A stretch of 64,000 bases of DNA from Persicaria tinctoria (Eukaryota > Streptophyta > Magnoliopsida > Caryophyllales > Polygonaceae). This document shows, in pieces, positions 10,401-20,900 of the stretch. Position numbers and translations under genes: made by a program. The stretch lies in NCBI GenBank assembly GCA_037127255.1, contig JBANSL010000013.1, forward strand, positions 5,458,188-5,522,187, written 5' to 3'. Numbering within the stretch: the first letter of the stretch is position 1; every line of letters begins with the position of its first letter. Below the pieces are notes generated by a model. It was not told the DNA's origin. It did not search any database and saw only the letters and a program-made list of their open reading frames with translations.

Positions 10401-10719
10401 CCCCACTACCACCTTCCCCACCATTCGAGGGTTTCAGATCGGAAGATCCGTCATCGGGAAACCCGGAATTGGAGGGCTCGATAGCCTTGGAAGACGGGGG
10501 CATGGACACGGAGGTGAACGGAAACCGGTTACTCTGCAAGAAAGGCGAGGAATTGGGGCTAATCATGTGCGCGGAGGCCATGGTCGTGGGCTGTTGGTGG
10601 TGGTAGGGAGCGCCGGAGGGATGAAGCATTCCGCCGGCGGCGTGGTGGTGGTGCTGGTGCTGGTGGTGGTGGTGGTGATGCTGGTGGTGGGGCGGCGGAA
10701 TTCGGGGATCGTGATCCAT
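7436..10719 (-). CDS. AT-hook motif nuclear-localised protein, type II (two AT hooks plus PPC domain)
   Basis: Five exons on the minus strand, 10719-10182, 10109-10057, 8904-8773, 8360-8199 and 7741-7436, give 396 residues. Residues 11-26 are almost all His/Gln. AT hook 1 is RGRPRKY at 118-124 and AT hook 2 is HRGRPPGSGKK at 164-174; each grips the minor groove of AT-rich DNA. The PPC/DUF296 domain runs from about 180 to 310 (FTPHVILVNAGE, QQGPRTVCIMSANG, GRFEIISLTGSF at 242-253, GSFVADGKK) and trimerises AHL proteins. The tail carries an eight-residue Gln run. Two hooks with this PPC type place it in the intron-bearing type II AHL clade, chromatin-bound regulators of growth and flowering. 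Introns are phase 1, 0, 0 and 0. The fourth intron uses a GC donor. The start is the ATG giving MDHDPRIPPP; the longer frame upstream begins at a GTG. Confidence 0.92.
7742..8198 (-). other. GC-AG intron of the AHL gene
   Basis: Exon 4 ends CAG and the next bases on the minus strand are GCATGC; the acceptor is TTTTCCAG before ATCATCGTG. Joining there restores the family sequence GPVQ-IIVGSF in frame. The only nearby GT would delete the conserved Val-Gln. GC donors are a known minor class, usually with a strong exon-side CAG as here. Confidence 0.8.
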
Positions 10720-11035
10720 TTCGGGGGTTTCGAGGCTTGGAATTTGGGAAATCTGGAAACCTACTTGCAGTGAAAGTGAGGGCGGATGGATGAACACAGC
10801 AAAAGAAGGGAAGTTGTGAAAGTGTGAAACAATAAACGTTGCTTTTTGCAGTCTATGGTGTACCGTCGCATGGCATTAAATGAAGTGTGGACCGACCTTT
10901 TACTTTGTGACCAATCACATTACCCATACCGACATCTTCGGGTTCGATATTTACCATCAACCCGGGTTCGAATCCTCCAAGAAGGTCTGAAGTAGGAGTA
11001 TAAAGTACTTGATCTAGATTTGAATGACACTAAAC
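10720..11035. other. Leader and promoter side of the AHL gene
   Basis: Minus-strand upstream sequence of the AHL gene. No clear TATA box is seen close to the ATG. The leader is pyrimidine-rich on the coding strand (CTCACTTTCACTG...). No coding region is seen to 11035. Confidence 0.4.
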
Positions 11036-11039
11036 TGTG

Positions 11040-11330
11040 TCATCTACTACACTAGTTTTTTGAAGTTTTTTTATTTTGATATTATATAGTTTTAAATTAA
11101 ATAAATATGATATTTTAGTTTAATTAGCTTTTTTAAATCGAAGTTTTACCACATTTACCCACTAAAGTTTTTCTCAAACTTTTGGTTTCTATATACAAGT
11201 TTCCATTAGTCACCCGGATAGTTAAGTTTACTAAACAACATAATGCCTTATTAATATATATTTAACACAAATAATACATTAATTTCATCTACCTTGTCGG
11301 CTTCACCTACTATTTTACGAAACATAGCCT
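11040..11330. mobile_element. Decayed Tourist/Harbinger-type MITE, related to 13167-13482
   Basis: It shares the order TTTTGATATTA(A/T)ATAGTTTTAAAT, AATAAATAT, TAGTTTAA(C/T)TAG, AAATC, and then the TTAATATATATTTAA(C/T)ACAAATAAT and AAACATAGCCT end with the intact copy at 13167-13482. The left end is decayed. Confidence 0.5.
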
Positions 11331-11405
11331 AAATGCCCTAAAACATAGATAGCTCATTTGTTTTCATGGAATGGGGTTTGAACTTTGAACGCTTTGTGTT
11401 TCAAT

Positions 11406-11543
11406 TTTATTTAGATTGACATTCAATACTATTTGAAATAAGATGTTACATTTCTCATTTTTAATAGTTTAGTCTTGAATAGGTAAATAAAAAACAGCCA
11501 TTCCGAACATTTCAAATAGTATTGAATGTTAATCTAAATAAAA
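11406..11543. repeat. Inverted repeat with arms of about 33 bp
   Basis: The arm at 11406-11439 (TTTTATTTAGATTGACATTC...) is the reverse complement of 11511-11543 with about one mismatch. The arms are separated by about 70 bp. There are no obvious target-site duplications. It could be a small foldback element or a hairpin RNA precursor. Confidence 0.6.
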
Positions 11544-13166
11544 TATAAAAATATTGTAGTTTATTGAAATAATATTAAAGTTATTAATATACATTCAATT
11601 TTCAAACTTTTATAACTTTGTACTCGAATGTTGAATTAAGGCATATTATATATCAAAATGAAATTATCAACAGGAAAAAATACATATATGTAATTCGCTA
11701 GACGAGAGAGGAGGCACATGGCACCAAAACCTCCTTGGAGCTGCCACTGTAAATGAAAATGAGAATTGAAATGAAACAATCTAGAATCTTGAAATAACTA
11801 AAAAAAAGGGTTAGAATAAGTCACTTATTATATTCTAATTAGTTCAAATGTAACGAGTTTCATTCTTATCTTGCCCATTGAAATACCAATAAATAAAATT
11901 ATTGAACATTTAGTTTTAAATTGGAGGGACGTGATTTGTACATTAGTTTAAATTTTAAGTGTGTATCAAATCAAATCTCCTTGGCTTAAAAACAATAATG
12001 CATGCTTGGTTTGACTTGACCCGCATCGAGTGTTTGAATGGGTACCTGCATCGAGTGTTGCTTGGGAAGGATAGTGTTTTTTCCCTCTCTTGTTATAGTT
12101 CACAACTAGACCTGTCAAACAAGTTGGGCAAGTCCGGTTTTAATTAGGTTATCTCAAGATCGGGTTATTTCGGTTTACATATTATGATTTATGAAATGTT
12201 TAATCCATACTCATATTTAACAGGTTTGGATCCCAACGGGTCATGAACGGGACCAAGACGGAATTCGTTTTTTTTTAAACCAAAATCCATCGGAATCGGG
12301 ATGGACCCATGATTTGTGGAATTTGTGCCCACGCCTATAAAAGAGGCCAGCAAGGGGTAGAGATCGACAAGAAAGTTTCGTTAATTTTGACGATAATAGG
12401 TGAAATCTTAATTTATAAACATTTTTTTATTATTATCTTTGAGATTAACCAATGGGTTGATCCAAGCCGTCCAAAAATCTATGGGTCGAACGAGTTCAGA
12501 TCGTTTCAAGTTGAAATATTTGTACCAAAATCCACGTTTTACACGTCGAGTTGATGGAATTCTCAAGTCGAATTGCGTTCTAACAGGTCTATTCACAACC
12601 ATTCTATGTGTTTGGAAGTCCCTCCATCGTATCAAGTCGTCATTTGGGTTGAATGAAACTCACGACTTCTAACAAACTATTTGAATTGTTTGGAAAATGC
12701 CAAATAAAACCCTCTTTTTGGAATGTGTCCCTACGATCCTTGTATTGCTCAAGATTTTTCTCTTATTATTTTTTTTAATGATGATGAACTCACCTTCGGT
12801 AGTAAACCCTTAATATGTAACCTAGTCGGTAAGTACCACGTACGATAAACCGGTTTCCGCCGACCGACTTGATCCACTGGTAGAGAGCACGACAAACCTT
12901 GAATTTCCACTCAAAGAAAAGGGGCGGACACAGGAATTGAATCGGGACCTCTTTACCACCGGGGCAATGTGAAGAGGTAGTTGAGATTTGAACCTAAGAC
13001 CTTTTAATTTCCCTTTTTTACTTTACTATTTGAGCTAGATAATCCTTTTGTTCTCGTCATTAGTCATCAACGACTTTCAAGTTCAATACTAGCATTTTAC
13101 TTATCAATGGTGGATCATGGATGTATCTTTGGTGTACTTCGTTCTTTATACCACTTGCTTAACTTA
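11544..13166. other. Intergenic, AHL gene to PHD gene
   Basis: No gene is recognised. The segment at about 12825-13000 resembles SINE or tRNA-like sequence (GATCCACTGGTAGAGAGCA, then a GGGACCTC...GATTTGAACC block) and is probably retroelement debris. Short open frames around 12309-12672 overlap on both strands and have no motif. Confidence 0.4.
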
Positions 13167-13482
13167 GGCCATGTTTGGCAAATCATCCAGTTTTTTTGGA
13201 ACTCTTTTCGTTTTGATATTAAATAGTTTTAAATAAAATAAATATTATATTATAGTTTAACTAGTTTTTGAAATCAGAGCTATTCAACCACTACTCATCG
13301 AAGCTTTTCAGAACCTGATTTTCTATTCACAAGTTTTCATCATCAACCATAACAATTAGTTTACCAAACACACATTTAACTTATTAACCTATATTTAATA
13401 CAAATAATCCATCACTTTTCGACTTTCAGATACCCAATAAGGTCCAACTACCCGATCAGATACCATTTTATCAAACATAGCC
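13167..13482. mobile_element. Tourist/Harbinger-type MITE with TTA duplication
   Basis: It begins GGCCATGTTTGGCAAA and ends TTTTATCAAACATAGCC, which are imperfect inverted repeats. It is flanked by TTA at 13164-13166 and 13483-13485, the 3-bp target preference of PIF/Harbinger elements. Length is 316 bp with no coding capacity. Confidence 0.75.
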
Positions 13483-13639
13483 TTAATAAAGTTATTTTGT
13501 TAAAATATCATCCAAAATAATCCTACGGTCCTACCTATATAAATCACACTAAATTATTTCAAAATTTCAATGGTCTTGTTAGGAAGAAATTTAAAATAAT
13601 AAAAAAAGAAAATAGGCAAACAAAAAAAAATCCTTAAAT

Positions 13640-16600
13640 TCTAAAATTGTGTAGATTTGGAGAGAGCTTTGGGTAGGAGAGGGAGAGAGAGAGAGACGAA
13701 GTAGAGAAGTAAAGAGAACGTTTTTCCCAGCACGGCAAAAGGTCTGCATCTGCACTGCATCACACCAACGACGAAGATCAACCCCAAGCGATTCCTCAAG
13801 GTCAGTTCTCCCTCTCTCTCCTTGTGGCCGTGTTGACGCGATTGACTAACAATAGTCCTCGTCGCTGGGCGGGGTCTGCTATGAGCTGGACAAAATTCGG
13901 AAAATATACGCATTTGATTATGTAAATTGCGTTTAAGTTCGGGATTAATTTTCGATCTTTGCTGGTGGTTCGATTGGTTTGATTGCCTTGCTGGCGAAAG
14001 TTCAGTTTCACGATCATGTGCCGAGGCGAGGCTTTTCGTCCAGTTATTTCGTTTTAATTTTGGGATTTTTAATGAGGCTGTGGAATTTAGGTCAAAGTTT
14101 GGCTGTATATGGTGGCAGATTGATAATTAGGGTTTAATTTTTGTTCATGCCGTGACCGTGATGACGTGCGTATTGGAGGGTTTCTGAACTAATTTTGGCT
14201 TTTCAGGGCCTCGGGGTTTCTGTTCGTGCTCAATTCTATTGAGGATATTGCGAGTTCCTTTTGGTTTTTGGCATAATCAATTGGACAATTGTGCTATTTT
14301 TTTGTGGTAGGTGACGGTTTACCTGCAGGAAATTATGATCCCCGTGTGATAGTTTTAGCATGAACTGCTCCTGGGAAGCAGTTATCCACTTATCCCTGTA
14401 AATGCATTTTCTTTTGTGGTTCTTTATGAGTTCTCTCCTTGGCTGATTTGAGAAGTATGGCTATAGAACTGAACTTTTCATTTTATAGGATTAGTTTCTT
14501 CCAGTTTTATACATGGCTTTGATCAATATGAATGTTTTTTTTTTTTGGCACAATTGAGGTTTTTGTGTATGAATAGTTGCTGATAATTGCAAAATTACAA
14601 GTGCATTTAGCCAAAGCAGAGGTGATTATGTGTTCTTCTCAAGTACAAAAGATAAAAGAGGCAAAGTTGAAATGCTTCAACATTAAATATTTGTTGCCCT
14701 GTGGAGAGCTAGTCTCTTTTGTAGCATCCATACTACTAGTTAAGGCAAACACGATCTTTCCTTTTTTGTTACATAGCGGCAGCATTCATAGTCTTCTCAC
14801 TTTGTAATGGAAATTGAGGAATAATATGCCATATATCATGCTGTACATTATGAATAATAGTCTGCCAATATTCTGTCTTCAGAGTTATATTTTGGATATT
14901 CTCTTGTGTTTGAAAGCTCCAAAGTCCCCAAATTTAAGCTTAATTATGTTTCTAAACTCATCCTATAAGATGTGGCAGAGAGCACTAGCCATTTTCTCCA
15001 TTAAGCTTCCTTTTTGGTTGCATATTCATGCTTCTTCACTTCAAATTCCATATTATAGAGATAGTTCACGGTTTGAAGAATTACCTTTGCATATAGTAGA
15101 GTAATACTGATGACCATGGATCAAAAGAAGGGTCTGACATTAGGATGCAGTTGAAATGTTATCAATATGGTTCATACATTGGGATTTGGTTATTTGCTTT
15201 ATTTGGAGTTTAGGGTAACGTATGGTGGGGGTTAGGTGTTTGCATATCAATGAAATTGTGGAGCTGGGTATCATTGCTGTTTTGCTGGTCCTTTTGGTTA
15301 GTAATGATGTCTAGGTGCATTTTCTGTCATCCATTTCCAGCAATTGCTAATGTATATGATATTTAAGATAAGTTATATCTATTGAGCTCATGAATGCTGT
15401 TACTTGTATATTTTTCTCGTAAGATTAGAATTAGACACTGACATTAATAGATGGAACTCTTTTTTATTAGAAAGTTACGAGAGAATGTCATATGGTCACA
15501 ACTCACAAGGCATTGCTTAATATCTGACACTGTATTTCATGCCTTTTTATAGCAAAGTAGAGATTTGTTGCTGGATAGTTGTGTTATTTAGCTCGATGCT
15601 TGTTTATCTATACGGTTTATCATTTTCCAGTTCATGATGAAGTGTGAAAATGCATTACTATTTAACATTTATTCTTAAAAGATGATATTGCCATTGGTTA
15701 TGTTTGTCAAGCTATCCAACATTGATAATGTGTGCTTCTACTTAGTTTTCTTAGGGAATTTGCTTTACATTTGCACTTGCATTTTAGTTTATTGTGATAT
15801 CACTTTAGCTGCTAGCTCTCTTGGGGAGATTGCGGAGAAGGACTTTGATATTATGTGTGAATAAAGCTTGCAAATTTTAGGATTGATAATAGACTTAAAT
15901 ATGTTTTATCAAGTAGAGGACTACCTGCTTTTTTACTAAAGAGGTACTTGTGGCCTTTTGTTAGAGGTGCGGAAATAGGTTGTTACTTGGTGTACCTGCA
16001 GATCTTATCTTATGTTTTGATAGTCCTCATGAATTGCGTTCGGACATATTCTATTCCTTTTAGATGATTCATAATCCCTTCTGCTAGAGTCCTTTTGTGT
16101 GTGTGTGTGTGTGGGTAGAGAATTGACATGCCTAAGGTATTGAAAATCATGTTTGGATGAACTTTAGCATTGTGAAGCTTGATATTTTATTGAATTTAAA
16201 ATTTGGCTGAAGTTTTAGTAAAAGCGAATGATATACTGCTTAGAATTAGCCATTTTGTCTTAGGTGATGAATTTAGATTAAAGGATGATGCATGGGTTCT
16301 TAGCTTTAACCTTATCAACATATTTAGTGCATCTTTTCTATTGAACTTGTGTAATGGAAGTAACAAGGTTAACCAACTATGAATATGTTATTTAAACTTT
16401 AAAGTTTGGAGACTATGGATTTGAAATACTTGTCTACAATGCTCTGTAAAACAGCGAATCGATCCTCTTCTCCTTAATGAAAGAAAATAATTTTCTTTTT
16501 TAACCTTCCGAATAAAGTTTGCATTAAAGAGGATGGATAAAGATTTAAGTGGTAGTGAGAAACACGGAAAGTCTAAGAGCTGAAACGGAAAGAAAGAAAA

Positions 16601-17843
16601 TAACCTATATAAATATGTGAAAGCCCTTCCCTATTGCCCTCCTGCGTGATCTCTACAATTTACTTCCCTTTGTTCTTTTTATCTTATAGCTTGGGAAATA
16701 TGAAAAATTAGGTGAAGTTTGTACCATTGGTGGAGATGTACAGGGTTTGTGATGTTACAAATGGCAAACTCAATTTACTCTGTTTACTTTCTTATTCTCC
16801 ACTTATCAGTTGTTGTTGTTTTTATTTGTTTTTTAGTTAATTATTTAATTTTTCAATTGCTTTGCCTTGATGTTTTGACGTCTATGATTGTGGTTCCAAA
16901 TTATAGTTCATTTTCTTTTCTACTCTACACGGTGTTCAGATCTGGAGTTATTTCCTTGTTGTGATGTTTGTCAATTTACTTGCTCTATGTGAATCGTGTG
17001 ATCATCACTTCTAATTAGGTGTTTGATTATTACTTTGCAATTTAATTTTTTGGCTGAGAGATTGAGTTTTTTTTTTAATTGTAAAATTGGGAATTCTTTA
17101 ATTGTTATAGCCCCTTCTCCAATGGGAATGTAATTAATTTAGGACCATTAAAATTTCACTCTTGAGTTCTGCATGTCAGATATAGTTCTCTTCAAGATCA
17201 CTCGAATCTGGTTTACCGGGGCATTAATTTGGAACAATAAGTAGTTCTTGTTAATTATCACCGGGGCATTAATTTGGAACAATAAGTAGTTCTAGTTAAT
17301 TATCTGTCGGTTTTTTGCACATATTTATATATATAACATATTTGACACTTATAATAAAAAAAACATATTTGACACTTATCTGTTATATTTTTCTTTTCTG
17401 ATTTTGACTAATTTTATGAAATATCAACTAGATTGTATTATCTACGATTTTTAGGATGGCTCATGTCATCCATCATGCTTTAGGATGTGAATTGTCAAGT
17501 ACTTTCCCAACCCCACGTATGTAGTAGTTGGGCAGGCCATCATATGGTTTTCCACAATTGGATGGCTAATTTTTCGTAAACTATGGTCGATAATGTGAAG
17601 TCAGGAAGGATATTAACTGGCAGGGTTTGGGAGTGGGAACACTGTAATAAGAATTGGGCTATGAGAGGACTTATAACTATTAGCTATTGAAAAGGCAAGG
17701 GCCTGTTCGTCCTTCTCTGACTGTGTTTTCTTGATGGATGTCGGAGTTTTGGCAACCTTCTGTCCACCCCCATGTGTTTTGTGTGAAATATAATTGATTA
17801 TAGATCAAATATTTATATTTATATTTTTTCTTGTTGCTCACAG
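13640..17843 (+). other. Leader exon and long first intron of the PHD-finger gene
   Basis: A leader exon with a (GA)n tract at 13680-13696 ends at CCTCAAG before GTCAGT (13801). From there to the coding exon at 17844 (acceptor TTGCTCACAG) the sequence is T-rich and intron-like. I searched it for the Cys-rich N-terminal exon found in relatives (a CxxC...CxxC segment) and saw none. A possible extra leader exon near 14328-14398 is unproven. The intron contains a direct 45-bp duplication at 17216-17305. Confidence 0.55.
17216..17305. repeat. 45-bp direct tandem duplication in the leader intron
   Basis: CCGGGGCATTAATTTGG starts at 17216 and again at 17261, with near-identical sequence through AGTAGTTCT(T/A)GTTAATTATC. 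A second small duplication of ACATATTTGACACTTAT follows at about 17337-17380. Confidence 0.9.
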
Positions 17844-17942
17844 GCATCTTCTATAACTGAAGACAATCTTGGTAAGGAATTACCAAGCAGTAATTGTCAT
17901 GCTAGTCCACCATCTCAGCAATTCAAAGGTACCACATCTCAG

Positions 17943-20900
17943 ATGGATAGACAGGGGCTTAATGTTTCCTCTGAAGTGCCCTTAAAGAGTATGTTCAATA
18001 GTGAGCGTCACAGTCGCAGTGGTTTTAGTTCAAGCTGCAGTTTTTTTTCTGAAAATGTGAATGGTGAAGTTCCTACTTCAGCTCCAGACATGTCTCAACG
18101 TGTTGAGAGGCTTAAGGTAAAAGCTGAGCAGATAACAAAAGTCCATAAGGTTAATGATTTGGGTTGTGAAGGTGATAACATCTCCTGTATCAGCAAAGCT
18201 GATGGAACCAACTTGGAAATAGGTGGTCATAATGTTGACACTTGCCAGAAGAATGTGACTGGTAGTTCTGCTTCTGTTACTAGTTCCTGCCAGAAGAGTA
18301 CTGAAAAACCTATAGATGTACAATCTGTCAACCATGGTTCTATCAGCAGTGAATGTATTGTTGAAGAGGGCAATAAGTTTACGGATCCTCCTGAATTTGC
18401 AAGAGAAACTCTGCAATCTGCTGCTGATATTTCTGATAAATCTGATCCTTCAGAAACCTCATCTCTTAGAGATGAGCATTGTGCTGTTTCACCAAAGGTT
18501 TCTCTTAGGCATCTCAGCTTTACTATCATGTCATGCAATTTATAACTATTTAATTAAATGTGTGAATGTTTTTACCACCAAACTGAATCTCTGAATCCCA
18601 CATGAATCAGGTAGAACCAGAGTCACCTGCTAGAGATACTGACTTGCTCTCTGCAAGTCAGAAAGGTAGTCGTGACTGTAATGGACTTCGGAAACGTGAT
18701 GCTGAAATTGATAGCAATCAAATAAGCATTGTTGTATCAAACAAATTGGACCAAAAGCAACAGTCAGAGAGGAGAATGGCAGAAGATATGTTGGAACCTC
18801 CGTTGCAATATCGTGTGGTAGATGACAAAGAAGATTCAGATGAGCTGGTGGATGTAAGTGTTTCTCTATCATCATTTTATTTGACATTTTAGTTGCTCCA
18901 TCATTCAAAGGCACACATAAAAGTATATTATTTGTGTCCTTTCAGTTCTATTATCATTTGTCTGTGGTATTAACATGCATGTTTCTAGGATTACTCACTG
19001 CATCTAATCACAGAGTTGGCAATCTGCAATCCTTAACCTGATGAAGAATTTCAGTGAGAAGTACCTTAAGGAACTAACTAACTTAAGTAAGATAATTTCA
19101 ATTTCTAATTATGCCACATGGATAACTTTGTGTGTATATATATACACATATATATACAGTTGTTAGTTATCTCTGGTCCATTTCTGGTTTCTCTAGTTTT
19201 GTGACAATGTTTTAGATGCTGTTATGGCACTCACTTTCCTCTTAGGGGAATGCCACATCAGGTTCTGATATATTGGAAGTGGATTCATGGGTACCTTGCT
19301 ACATTTTTTAAATGTATATGCTTGTTGGCATGCAGCTTCCCTGTATTGCATTATTGAGCTTTCTTAAATCTTCCTTTACATTAGGTTATTGACTTATTGT
19401 ATTTGTGTATGGCACAATTATCTAGAGTGGCTGTGTTTGCAATGTCATGACTGAATATTTTTAATGCAGGTACGAGTATGTGATATATGTGGTGATGTTG
19501 GTCGTGAAGCTCTTCTTGCTGTTTGCAGCAAGTGCGGTGATGGAGCTGAGCATATGTAAGTATTTTAAATCACACTCTTAGAACCTTTTTCTTTTATTTT
19601 CATGGATGGATATATTGACATTTCATTTCTATGCAAACTAGTTACTGCATGCGGATTAAGATGGATAAGGTACCTGATGGTGATTGGATGTGTGAAGATT
19701 GCATTATAATGGCAGAGGCACAAAAGCAGAAGGCTGAAGAACAAAAAGTAGGCAGTGCTTTGCAGAAATCATCCACAAATGAAGTGGCTCAAACTCCAAG
19801 AAAATCAGATCTCAGTGGTGACAATGGAAGGGTCAAAATGGGTCATGCTTCCTTAACTTATTCTAGAAAGAGGCCTGGGCCTAGTATAGAGGTGAGCACT
19901 TCAGTCAAGAAGAGAGCACTTGATAATGACGGCAAGTTGTCGAGTCCTTCTGGTTCCTATGCGAAAGCAGTATCACCAATGCATGCTAATCAGAAAATTA
20001 CAACAAAGGGTGAAGGTGCATCTTCCTCAGGTGCCAGTTCTATTCGAAATACTCTACGTAAGGCTCATGAGATATTTGCTGGCAGATCATCAAATATTGA
20101 GTCACAATTAAAAAAAGGTTAGTTATTTATACTTCTCTTACCATTTTTTTATGAAACATTATGGATCAAGATTCAATTTGGCAGCATGCAAGTGTAAAAT
20201 GTTTCCCTTAGTAAATATCTTGCCTAGACTTCAGTTAAGTAAATCCTTTCCTATGTTCCTTTTCACTTGGCTTGGGAGAAATTCTTTTTCCATTCTTTTC
20301 AACTTTTAACCAAGCATCAGTATATGGAAACCATATCCAATCATCCTACCATGCATAGCTCGTGCGTATGAAAGTAAAGTCATAGTTTCCTCACATATAA
20401 ATTGAAAGGGGATTTAAGTAATGTTAACACATTCTTCCACTATTGTTGATATTGATTGAACCAATTTATCAGAGAAATTGAGAGGAACTGATTCATTATC
20501 GTGGCCTCAAATCAAATTCCCTCTGTTGCTCCCATATTTCGTCTTAGGAAAGAACCAATTTATACTAGTGTGCCTAGAGTTTCTTCTATTAATGTGATGT
20601 CTTTTTACAGGCTCTTAGCTTGTCTTAGGAAAGAACGAATTTATACCTGTGTGTCGAGAGTTTCTTCTATTAATGTGATGTCTTTTTACAGGATCTTCTT
20701 TTAAGCAAAAAATTAGTATCAACACAGATCTCAGAACTGAACGAGAAAGTGAAGATGTTCACAGAGAGCAGAAAACCGCCAAGGGAAATGCAACTTTTGG
20801 AGCTGGACAGCAACATGCTTTGACAAAACTAACGAAGTCAAAATCATTTAATACTTCCAGCATTGCCAAGATAGATAGTCCTGATTCAAAGAAAAATATG

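Noticed and set aside
10195..10773. 192-codon plus-strand frame antisense to AHL exon 1
   Set aside because: It is the complement of His/Gly/Pro codon runs in a known exon and shows no independent signal.
12825..13000. tRNA gene
   Set aside because: A GATCCACTGGTAGAGAGCA-like A-box and a GATTTGAACC-like end are present but the cloverleaf cannot be formed. It reads as SINE debris.
13801..17843. Small frames of 60-96 codons in the long leader intron as extra exons of the PHD gene
   Set aside because: They lack matching splice phases and any similarity to the family; they are T-rich chance frames.
18316..18594. Alternative plus-strand frame within the first large PHD-gene exon
   Set aside because: It is a +1 shadow of the Ser-rich coding frame and does not continue across the next splice junction.
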